This document shows, piece after piece, positions 1 through 5,261 of a stretch of 5,966 nt of DNA (position 1 is its first letter; each line of letters begins with the position of its first letter). The notes below the pieces were generated by a model. That model made no database searches. It was not told the DNA's origin and saw nothing but the letters and a program-made list of their open reading frames with translations. Source of the DNA: Dehalococcoidia bacterium (GTDB lineage: Bacteria > Chloroflexota > Dehalococcoidia > Dehalococcoidales > G020351185); assembly GCA_030635945.1 (NCBI GenBank), contig DAOVXW010000040.1, positions 1-5,966 of the forward strand, given 5' to 3'. The position numbers were made by a program, and so were the translations under genes.

Positions 1-444
1 AGGATTGAAAATTCAGGTGGCGGCAGGGTATCCTTTGCCAGTGGCGACATAGCAGACTTACCCTTTCCCGAAGAGTACTTTGAAAGTGTCGGCACTGCCT
101 TTGCCTTCCGTAATATGACATATAAAAACCCGATGGCTGAACGTAATATTGCCGAAGTACTGCGGGTGCTGAAAACCGGCGGCAGGTTTGTGGTTGTTGA
201 AACAAACCAGCCAAAGCCGGGTTTGATAAAGCACCTGTGTCATTTCTATGTGCGCTGTTTTGTTTTTCTGGCCGGGGCTCTGATTTCCGGCAGCCGTCAG
301 GCATATCGCTACCTTACCGATTCTACGGTAAATTACTATACACCAGAAGAGCTGAAACAGTTTTTGCGTCGGGCCGGTTTCAGCCGGGTTAATTATTACC
401 GCCTTCTTTTTGGTGCTGTTAGCATACATATAGCAATAAAATAA
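1..444 (+). CDS. UbiE/MenG-like SAM-dependent methyltransferase, C-terminal part (5' truncated by window)
   Basis: The frame is open from base 1 to the TAA at 442-444, giving 147 visible residues. Visible landmarks of the UbiE/COQ5/MenG family are GDIADLPFPEEYFESV (motif II/post-I region), an AFAFRNMTYK stretch matching the family's 'F-x-x-RN' signature, EVLRVLKTGGRFVVVE (motif III), AYRYLTDS, and a C-terminal YYTPEELKQFLRRAGF block. The glycine-rich SAM-binding motif I would lie upstream of the window. Family members C-methylate quinone precursors (demethylmenaquinone or 2-polyprenyl-benzoquinol), acting in the cytoplasm or at the membrane surface. UbiE-like paralogs of other function are common, so the substrate is not assigned. 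The next gene begins only 27 bp downstream on the same strand, so the two may be cotranscribed. The internal ATG at 115 is not the true start, because similarity extends upstream of it. Confidence 0.85.
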   Translation, partial: RIENSGGGRVSFASGDIADLPFPEEYFESVGTAFAFRNMTYKNPMAERNIAEVLRVLKTGGRFVVVETNQPKPGLIKHLCHFYVRCFVFLAGALISGSRQAYRYLTDSTVNYYTPEELKQFLRRAGFSRVNYYRLLFGAVSIHIAIK

Positions 445-471
445 ATCACTATTTTTTGGGGGAGTTGTTAG

Positions 472-2184
472 GTGTCCAGAAGTGACCTTGTTCTTTTACA
501 CGCACCGCATGTCTATGATTTTCGCAAGAAGACGATTCTCTACGGGCCGGTAAGCGACCTGGTGCCGGCGACACCGGTCTTTGAGATGTACCCCTTTGGC
601 CTTACCAGTATCGCCGATTATCTGGAGAGAGCCGGTTATCGGGTGCGGATTATCAATCTTGCCGGGCGTATGTTGAGAGATAAAAACTTTGACGCCGAGA
701 AGTTTATAAAAAAACTGCAAGCCGACGTGTTTGGCATTGATTTGCACTGGCTGGTCCACGCACACGGCGCTGTTGAAGTTGCCCGGCTGGTGAAGAAACA
801 CCATCCTCAGGCGAAGGTGGTGATGGGCGGTTTCTCCGCCTCTTACTTCTATAAAGATTTGCTTGGCTATCCTGAAATAGATTACGTACTGAGGGGGGAC
901 TCGACGGAAGAACCCCTGCGGCAGCTCCTGGAGATAATAAAGAAGGGGCAATCACCGGAGGCGGTATCCAATCTCGCCTGGAAAGATAATGCAGGCAATA
1001 TAAGAGAAAATCCCTTCTCTCATGTGCCTGATGATATAGGGAATGTAATGGTTGATCACTATGGCGGCATGATACGCTCCGTACTCCGTCATCGTGACCT
1101 GGCGAGCATAATACCCTTCAGGGATTGGCTGCGTTATCCGGTGACGGCTGTTTTTACCTGCCGCGGCTGTAACCATAACTGCACAATATGCGGCGGCTCG
1201 AATGCCGCTTTCCGTACCTTTCTTAATCGGGATAAAACCGTGTTTCGCTCATCGCAGGCTATAGCCCGGGATATAAAGAATATCGGCAGATTCAGCCGGG
1301 GACCTATTTTTATACTGGGTGATATACGCCAGCCAGGGGACGAGCGTGCCAACGAACTGCTGGAGATACTTTCCCACCAAAAGGTTAAAAATCAGCTTAT
1401 GCTTGAAGTGTTCAATCCACCGCCGACCGAATTTTTGCAAAAATTAAGCCGGGCGGCTTCCGGATTCTGCCTTGAGATTTCACCTGAATCCCACGACGCA
1501 GCGATAAGAAAGGTTGCAGGTAAGCACTATTCAAATGAAGAGATGGAGCGGATGATTGCCGATACCCTTGCCGTCGATTGTGGGCGAATTGATATCTTCT
1601 TTATGGTCGGCATACCCGAACAGACACAGCGATCGGTAATGGAAACCGTTGATTACTGCCAGCACCTGCTGGAAAAGTTCAAGGGGGATAAAAGAATTGC
1701 CCTGTTCATTGGGCCGCTGGCGCCCTTCCTTGACCCGGGCAGCCTTGCCTTTGAGCAGCCGCAGAAATACGGCTACAAAGTCTTGCTGCATACACTGGAG
1801 GAGCATCGCCAAGCATTGCTGGCACCAAGCTGGCGGTACACCCTCAACTACGAGACGAAATGGATGGACCGCAACCAGATTATGGATACCACCTATGAAG
1901 CCGTTCTGCGCCTTACCCGCCTTAAAGCAGAGTACGGGCTGATCTCTGAAAAAATGGCTGAAATACAGGAGAGGCGCATCAACACCGCCCTGGAGCTGGA
2001 AAAACGCATCGGTGAGATATGGCGCGCTGATAACCATCGGGAAGAGCTTGAGCTGCTTAAGCCGCAGGTAGATAAGATAAACGCCCTCCAGGCTAATGAA
2101 AGGGATGAACTTGAGCTGCCCGTCAATCATGGCAAGCTGAGGTACTTATCTTCACTCTGGTCACTGTTGAGCAAACGCAATTAA
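472..2184 (+). CDS. B12-binding-domain radical SAM protein, 570 aa
   Basis: The GTG start at 472 directly follows an in-frame TAG (469-471) and has a GGGGGAG Shine-Dalgarno at 458-464, so it is the first possible start. Residues about 1-155 resemble the Rossmann-like cobalamin-binding domain of B12-dependent radical SAM proteins (PFGLTSIADYLERAGYRVRIIN, then KVVMGGFSASYF and IDYVLRGDSTEEPL). The cobalamin-ligand DxHxxG motif is not clearly kept; only DLHWLVHAHG at 90-99 recalls it. The radical SAM cluster motif is C233-x3-C237-x2-C240 within FTCRGCNHNCTICGGS, with a further Cys at 230. The TIM-barrel core continues to about residue 420 (ILGDIRQPGD, LEISPES, IDIFFMVGIPEQT). Residues about 480-570 form a charged, probably helical tail. 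The protein would bind a 4Fe-4S cluster and SAM, and perhaps cobalamin. It resembles the 'B12-binding/radical SAM, Ta0216-type' group, but this is from memory. The substrate is unknown; neighbourhood with a methyltransferase does not settle it. Confidence 0.88.
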   Translation: MSRSDLVLLHAPHVYDFRKKTILYGPVSDLVPATPVFEMYPFGLTSIADYLERAGYRVRIINLAGRMLRDKNFDAEKFIKKLQADVFGIDLHWLVHAHGAVEVARLVKKHHPQAKVVMGGFSASYFYKDLLGYPEIDYVLRGDSTEEPLRQLLEIIKKGQSPEAVSNLAWKDNAGNIRENPFSHVPDDIGNVMVDHYGGMIRSVLRHRDLASIIPFRDWLRYPVTAVFTCRGCNHNCTICGGSNAAFRTFLNRDKTVFRSSQAIARDIKNIGRFSRGPIFILGDIRQPGDERANELLEILSHQKVKNQLMLEVFNPPPTEFLQKLSRAASGFCLEISPESHDAAIRKVAGKHYSNEEMERMIADTLAVDCGRIDIFFMVGIPEQTQRSVMETVDYCQHLLEKFKGDKRIALFIGPLAPFLDPGSLAFEQPQKYGYKVLLHTLEEHRQALLAPSWRYTLNYETKWMDRNQIMDTTYEAVLRLTRLKAEYGLISEKMAEIQERRINTALELEKRIGEIWRADNHREELELLKPQVDKINALQANERDELELPVNHGKLRYLSSLWSLLSKRN

Positions 2185-2199
2185 TGGCGGATAATAATA

Positions 2200-2237
2200 A
2201 ACAGACTCCAGGATTTACCTGGAGTCTGTTGTTTTCG
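2200..2237. terminator. Intrinsic terminator, probably bidirectional
   Basis: A perfect 13-bp inverted repeat (2200-2212 pairs with 2218-2230) encloses a 5-nt loop, ATTTA. On the + strand it is followed by GTTTTC, giving a short U-rich tail 16 bp after the radical SAM stop codon. On the - strand the stem is followed by TATTATTATCC, also U-rich. It should therefore end the radical SAM transcript and could also end a minus-strand transcript coming from about 2482. Confidence 0.85.
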
Positions 2238-2247
2238 TTCCTTACTC

Positions 2248-2292
2248 CTCCCGCCTGGTATCTAAACCAGATATCTCCACTTTAAACGGGAG
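2248..2292 (-). other. Nested stem-loop in the intergenic region
   Basis: The outer stem CTCCCG/CGGGAG (2248-2253 with 2287-2292) encloses an inner hairpin CTGGT/ACCAG (2255-2259 with 2266-2270, loop of 6). An alternative pairing of the neighbouring CTCCTC (2245-2250) with GAGGAG (2307-2312) overlaps the outer stem, so two mutually exclusive folds are possible. It lies in the 3' part of the putative minus-strand transcript. Strand and function are inferred. Confidence 0.35.
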
Positions 2293-2315
2293 TTTTAAAT
2301 AATTACGAGGAGCTC

Positions 2316-2401
2316 AAGAACCTTCCTCTGCCCCTAGCTGATATTTTATAGTTTTTCCCCACCACCTACCAGCGAGGGGCCTGCCTTGGGAAAGAACCTT
2401 C
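2316..2401. repeat. Imperfect inverted repeat flanked by a 10-bp direct repeat
   Basis: GCCCCTAGCTG (2330-2340) and CAGCGAGGGGC (2370-2380) are inverted, pairing 10 of 11 positions around a 29-nt A/T- and C-rich loop. The direct repeat AAGAACCTTC occurs at 2316-2325 and at 2392-2401, outside the inverted arms. The arrangement recalls a small palindromic element with a target duplication, but the arms start 4 nt and 11 nt from the direct repeats, which is asymmetric. It may equally be a structural RNA stem within the minus-strand unit. Confidence 0.4.
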
Positions 2402-2432
2402 GGCAAAACAAAGCAAACAATAACTTCATCAT
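2346..2432 (-). CDS. Possible 27/28-aa peptide, unrecognised
   Basis: On the minus strand, AAAGGAGG (2444-2437) is followed by tandem ATG codons at 2432-2430 and 2429-2427, lying 4 and 7 nt after GGAGG; the second has the better spacing. The ORF ends with TAA at 2348-2346. The peptide begins MMKLLFALFCRRFF, a short hydrophobic and basic N-terminus, and ends GPSLVGGGEKL. It is too short for a membrane helix plus a domain, and no family is recognised. A third ATG in another frame (2436-2434) abuts the GGAGG and opens a 40-codon frame to 2314. A consensus -35 and a hairpin-bearing leader lie upstream. It could be a leader peptide, a small membrane-active peptide, or chance; evidence for translation is the strong ribosome binding site only. 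Confidence 0.35.
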   Translation of the reverse strand: MMKLLFALFCRRFFPKAGPSLVGGGEKL

Positions 2433-2451
2433 ACATCCTCCTTTCGCTAGT

Positions 2452-2482
2452 TTATAGAGTGAACCTACTGAACACCCTATAA
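2452..2482 (-). other. Hairpin at predicted 5' end of minus-strand transcript
   Basis: In minus-strand RNA, UUAUAGGGUG pairs with CACUCUAUAA over 10 bp, including one G-U wobble, around an 11-nt loop. On the + strand the same position would be an A-C mismatch (2458/2476), so the fold favours the minus strand as the transcribed strand. The stem begins within a few bases of the start predicted from the -10 element, as in 5'-end stabilising stems. Confidence 0.4.
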
Positions 2483-2487
2483 TTTTA

Positions 2488-2516
2488 TTAATAGCACTTT
2501 ACGTTCAAATTGTCAA
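2488..2516 (-). promoter_or_regulatory. Sigma70-type promoter, minus strand
   Basis: On the minus strand a perfect TTGACA (-35; 2516-2511) is followed by a 17-bp spacer and TATTAA (-10; 2493-2488, 4 of 6 matches). The predicted start is near 2482-2480. It would drive transcription away from selC toward the radical SAM gene's 3' end. AT-rich sequence yields such matches by chance, but the perfect -35, ideal spacing, downstream hairpin and Shine-Dalgarno line up. Confidence 0.5.
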
Positions 2517-2583
2517 ATATTTACAATGAAGCCCGCCTGTCAGGAGGTAGAGATACAATTAGGTTATTATAATATATATTTAA

Positions 2584-2613
2584 TTGACAAATAAATAGTT
2601 CTTATATTATAGT
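2584..2613 (+). promoter_or_regulatory. Sigma70-type promoter upstream of the sel cluster
   Basis: TTGACA (2584-2589) is a perfect -35, followed by an 18-bp spacer and TATAGT (2608-2613, 5 of 6 matches). The predicted start is near 2620, about 65 bp before tRNA-Sec. No terminator is seen between here and selD, so it could give a transcript carrying selC and selD-selA-selB. The surrounding sequence is very AT-rich. Confidence 0.5.
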
Positions 2614-2614
2614 A

Positions 2615-2634
2615 TTTACACATGTAAACTTTAC
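2615..2634. promoter_or_regulatory. TTTAC/GTAAA half-sites, possible operator
   Basis: TTTACA-CA-TGTAAA (2615-2628) is an inverted repeat, and its right arm also forms GTAAA-C-TTTAC (2624-2634). Three alternating half-sites thus cover roughly -5 to +15 of the promoter at 2584-2613, where a repressor could block it. No known operator is recognised. Confidence 0.25.
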
Positions 2635-2672
2635 CCCATCTTAAAGAGATTAATTACCGTCCTGCATTGTGG

Positions 2673-2678
2673 TATAAT
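2673..2678 (+). promoter_or_regulatory. selC-proximal -10 element
   Basis: A perfect TATAAT ends 6 nt before the first base of tRNA-Sec, so RNA made from it would begin at or next to the mature 5' end. The matching -35 region (TTAATT at 2650-2655, 17-bp spacing) is weak. It may act as a second, tRNA-specific promoter. Confidence 0.5.
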
Positions 2679-2684
2679 CCTGAT

Positions 2685-2778
2685 GGAGGTGGATAGGCTC
2701 TGGTGGGCTTCGCGGACTTCAAATCCGTTGGCGGCAATTAAATTGCCGCGGGGGGTTCGATTCCCTCCCCCTCCGCCA
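2685..2778 (+). tRNA. selC: tRNA-Sec (anticodon UCA)
   Basis: The 94-nt gene includes an encoded CCA (2776-2778) and discriminator G (2775). It shows tRNA-Sec hallmarks: a 6-bp D stem (2695-2700 with 2705-2710) with a 4-nt loop, anticodon stem 2712-2716/2724-2728, loop CUUCAAA with UCA at 2719-2721, a long variable arm with an 8-bp stem (2731-2738/2742-2749) and a TTCGATT T-loop (2756-2762). It is charged with Ser by SerRS and converted to Sec-tRNA by SelA. The 3' side of the acceptor and T stems has 12 nt (2763-2774), not the 13 of the bacterial 8+5 type. Compared with the complement of the 5' strand, exactly one A is missing, so U2690 is left bulged or mismatched. selD follows 46 bp downstream with no terminator between. 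Confidence 0.95.
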
Positions 2779-2810
2779 CTATCCGGTAAAGTTACAGATG
2801 AGTTCGGTAA

Positions 2811-2816
2811 AGGAGG
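2811..2816 (+). promoter_or_regulatory. Shine-Dalgarno that fixes the selD start
   Basis: AGGAGG lies 8 nt before TTG at 2825. The codon before it (2822-2824) is an in-frame TAA, so TTG 2825 is the first available start. This ribosome binding site argues that translation starts upstream of the in-frame UGA rather than after it. Confidence 0.85.
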
Positions 2817-2824
2817 AGAGATAA

Positions 2825-3868
2825 TTGGCTGAAATTAATATCAATCTTATTGCCTATTCTCATTATTCCGGCTGAGCTGCCAAGATAAGTCCGGGTGACT
2901 TGGAAAAAGCAATACGTTGCCTGCCGCGCCAGAATAATCCCGATTTGATTGTTGGGCTTGACCGGGCGGATGATGCCGGGGTGTACAAGCTGAACAGTGA
3001 GTTGGCTATCGTCCAGACGGTGGATTATATAACGGCTATCGTTGATGACCCTTATACATTTGGTATGGTTGCCGCCGCTAACTCTTTAAGTGATATCTAC
3101 GCCATGGGGAGTAAACCGGTAACGGCAATGAACATTATTGCCTTCCCCGTCGATACTATGGATATGTCGGTCATGACGCAGGTTCTTAGCGGGTCGCTTG
3201 CCAAACTGAACGAAGCCGGTGTGACGCTGGTTGGCGGTCATAGCGTAAAGGATAGTGAGTTGAAGTACGGGCTTAGTATTACCGGTATTGTTCATCCTGA
3301 TAAGGTGATAACAAAAAGTACCGCCCGGGCAGGGGACAGGTTAATACTGACCAAGCCGCTGGGTGCCGGAATTCTAACTACGGCGCTGAAAGCTGGTATG
3401 CTTTCGGAAGAAACCAAGGCTAGACTCAACGAGCAAATGGTGAGATTGAATAATAAAGCTGCCGCGGCTATGATTGATACCGAAGTTAGCGCCTGCACCG
3501 ATATTACTGGTTTTGGCTTGCTGGGGCATGCCTGCGAGATGGCTGAGAACAGTAAGGTGGCTATCGAAATATTTGCCGGCAAGGTTCCTATTATCCCCGA
3601 AACCCTGGAGTTTGCCCGTATGGGGCTTATACCGGAGGGTATGTACGCCAACCAGGAATTCCGCGTCGATATGGTTAAAGATGGTGAAACCGATGAGGAT
3701 TTGCTTAGCGTTCTCTATGACCCTCAGACCTCGGGCGGTCTGTTTATTTCGGTTCCGGCGGAGAAGGCGGAAGCGCTGCTCGCCAGCATCCGGCGGGGTG
3801 GCGATAGAGAGGCGGCTATAGTAGGGCAGGTGGTAGATAAGCCTGAAGGCCAGATTATATTGGTATGA
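2825..3868 (+). CDS. selD: Selenide, water dikinase (selenophosphate synthetase), Sec-containing
   Basis: SelD makes monoselenophosphate, AMP and Pi from selenide and ATP in the cytoplasm, supplying selenium to SelA. Reading from TTG 2825 through the in-frame UGA at 2873-2875 gives 347 residues, the usual SelD length. The N-terminus reads AYSHYSGUAAKISPGDLEKAI, with Sec at 17 and Lys at 20, the same numbers as catalytic Cys17 and Lys20 of E. coli SelD. Other landmarks are GLDRADDAGVY (44-54, Mg-ATP aspartates), GGHSVKD (137-143), TDITGFGLLGH (225-235) and DPQTSGG (299-305). A predicted SECIS hairpin follows the UGA. A caller treating UGA as stop would start at TTG 2900 and lose 25 residues including the active site. 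The stop codon overlaps the selA start (ATGA), implying translational coupling. The alternative, that UGA disrupts a Cys codon, is unlikely given selC, selA and selB alongside. Confidence 0.96.
2873..2910 (+). promoter_or_regulatory. Bacterial SECIS element with selD UGA (Sec) codon
   Basis: After UGA (2873-2875), AAGUC (2887-2891) pairs with GACUU (2897-2901) around the 5-nt loop CGGGU; U2886-G2902 can extend the stem. CC/GG (2880-2881 with 2902-2903) and GCU/AGC (2876-2878 with 2908-2910) can extend it further with bulges. The apical loop starts 16 nt after the UGA and has G at its second position, which fits the known bacterial SECIS pattern read by the SelB C-terminal domain. An alternative CCAAG/CUUGG helix (2880-2884/2899-2903) with a 14-nt loop competes. 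Confidence 0.75.
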
Positions 3869-5256
3869 GTTCTGCAATAAATAATAAGGAACTGCGTAAG
3901 TTACCGTCCATAGAGAAAATCTTGGAAGCGGCTGAAATCAAGCCTGAAATAGACAGGTACTCACGGGCATTGGTAACCCGGGCGGCGCAGACCGTGCTGG
4001 ATGAAGCCCGCCGGCAGATCGCTGAAGGTGCCGCCTGCCCTGGAGAAAATGAACTGCTTGGACGCATCAGGCACTTCTTGACCCGGGAGTGGCCCGGTTT
4101 TTTGAATCCGGTGATTAATGCCACCGGCGTTATAATACACACCAACCTTGGCCGGGCGCCTTTATCACAGCCGGCGCTTGAGTCTTTGTCAATCATCAGT
4201 GGCAATTTCTGCAATCTGGAATATGACCTGTTGAGCGGCAAGCGTGGCGCCAGGGCGAGGGAAGTAGAGAAACTACTATGCCTGCTGACCGGTGCCGAAA
4301 GCGCTCTGATTACCAATAACAATGCCGCCGCTGTCCTGCTGGCGCTGATTGTACTTGCCCGAAACAAGGAGGTTATTGTCTCACGTGGAGAGTTGGTGCA
4401 GATTGGCGGCGGTTTCCGTGTGCCTGAGATTATGCAACAGAGCGGTGTCAGCCTTGTGGAAGTCGGTACTACCAACCAGACTTATATCAAGGATTATGAA
4501 CAGGCTATAGGTGGCGAAAGCGCTCTATTGTTAAAAGTACATCAGAGTAATTTTTTAATCAAAGGTTTTACGCACTCGGTAAGCATATCGGAGTTAAAAG
4601 CACTGGGTAAAAAAAACGATTTACCGGTTGTATATGACCTGGGTAGCGGGGCGATGCTCAATACCGAAGATTTTATGTCGGCTCATGAGCCGACAGTACG
4701 GGAGGCGCTGGCAGACGGTAGTGATGTCGTCTGTTTCAGCGGCGATAAACTTCTGGGCGGGCCACAGGCCGGTATTATACTGGGTAAAAAGTCGTATGTT
4801 GACAGACTGCGCCAGCACCCCCTGATGAGGGTAATCCGTATCGACAAAATGGCGGCGGCAGCACTGGCGGCTACCCTCAAGCACTATCTGCAGAAGGAAG
4901 CCGTACAGAAGATTCCCGTATGGCAGATGATAGCCACCAGCCTCGAAGAGATTGAAACCAGAGCAAAAGCCGTTGTTAAGAAGCTGGCAGAAATTGGCAT
5001 AACAACCAGCATAATAGATGGCAGCAGTATGGTGGGCGGCGGTTCCTTGCCGGATCAGACAATACCTACCAGACTGGTAGCCATAAAACCACCATACCCG
5101 CTGGCGGACTTCACCTACCGGTTGCGGCTGGCGACGCCGCCCTTGCTGGGCAGGATTGAGGACGAGCAATTCCTCATTGATATGCGTACCGTTATGCCGG
5201 CTCTGGATGATATCCTGGTTAAAGTTATAGAAAGCGTATCGTCCAAAGAGGAATAA
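3865..5256 (+). CDS. selA: L-seryl-tRNA(Sec) selenium transferase
   Basis: SelA is a PLP enzyme that turns Ser-tRNA-Sec into Sec-tRNA-Sec with selenophosphate; in bacteria it forms a large homodecamer. The 463-residue length equals that of E. coli SelA. RKLPSIEKIL (11-20) is the N-terminal tRNA-binding region motif. INATGVIIHTNLGRAPL (84-100), SGKRGARAREVEKLL (124-138) and FSGDKLLGGPQAGI (291-304) are core motifs, with the PLP-binding lysine at K295, the E. coli position. PPLLGRIEDEQFLIDMRTV (425-443) is the conserved C-terminal block. The ATG overlaps the selD stop by 4 bp and no clear Shine-Dalgarno precedes it, so initiation probably depends on termination of selD. The selB start lies 5 bp after its stop. 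Confidence 0.97.
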   Translation: MSSAINNKELRKLPSIEKILEAAEIKPEIDRYSRALVTRAAQTVLDEARRQIAEGAACPGENELLGRIRHFLTREWPGFLNPVINATGVIIHTNLGRAPLSQPALESLSIISGNFCNLEYDLLSGKRGARAREVEKLLCLLTGAESALITNNNAAAVLLALIVLARNKEVIVSRGELVQIGGGFRVPEIMQQSGVSLVEVGTTNQTYIKDYEQAIGGESALLLKVHQSNFLIKGFTHSVSISELKALGKKNDLPVVYDLGSGAMLNTEDFMSAHEPTVREALADGSDVVCFSGDKLLGGPQAGIILGKKSYVDRLRQHPLMRVIRIDKMAAAALAATLKHYLQKEAVQKIPVWQMIATSLEEIETRAKAVVKKLAEIGITTSIIDGSSMVGGGSLPDQTIPTRLVAIKPPYPLADFTYRLRLATPPLLGRIEDEQFLIDMRTVMPALDDILVKVIESVSSKEE

Positions 5257-5261
5257 AAACC

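Larger units (their letters stand above)
2200..2482 (-). ncRNA. Candidate minus-strand small transcript (structured, with a possible short ORF)
   Basis: This is an inferred unit of about 280 nt, not a recognised RNA family. It would start about 6-7 nt after a -10 element at 2488-2493. Reading 5' to 3' on the minus strand it contains a 10-bp hairpin at its very 5' end (2482-2452), a Shine-Dalgarno AAAGGAGG (2444-2437), a 27/28-codon ORF (to 2346), a GC-rich stem (2380-2370 with 2340-2330), a nested stem (2292-2248) and the bidirectional terminator. It matches none of 6S, tmRNA, RNase P or SRP RNA by the signatures I can recall. It may be a peptide mRNA, a regulatory RNA, or a degenerated repeat that merely carries promoter-like sequence. 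Confidence 0.35.

Noticed and set aside
1531..2130. 199-codon minus-strand frame inside the radical SAM gene
   Set aside because: It is antisense to a well-supported gene with conserved motifs and has no recognisable domain; a shadow frame.
2478..2483. TATAAT on the + strand in the gap
   Set aside because: No -35-like hexamer lies 15-19 bp upstream, and the stretch is explained as part of the minus-strand 5' hairpin.
2250..2539. Direct repeat CCCGCCTG at 2250 and 2532
   Set aside because: It is only 8 bp, about 280 bp apart, with no extended similarity around the copies.
2784..2812. Direct repeat CGGTAAAG at 2784 and 2805 between selC and selD
   Set aside because: It is only 8 bp and the second copy runs into the Shine-Dalgarno; no array or symmetry supports a binding site.
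2798..2824. Tiny ATG ORF (MSSVKEER) ending directly before the selD TTG
   Set aside because: It is eight codons with no ribosome binding site of its own, and it overlaps the selD Shine-Dalgarno; most likely chance.
2873..2875. UGA in selD as a nonsense mutation or frameshift making a pseudogene
   Set aside because: It sits exactly at the catalytic Cys/Sec position, the frame is intact on both sides, and selC, selA and selB are adjacent.
3855..4475. 206-codon minus-strand frame across the selD/selA junction
   Set aside because: It spans the overlap of two clearly coding genes on the other strand and has no own promoter or ribosome binding site evident.
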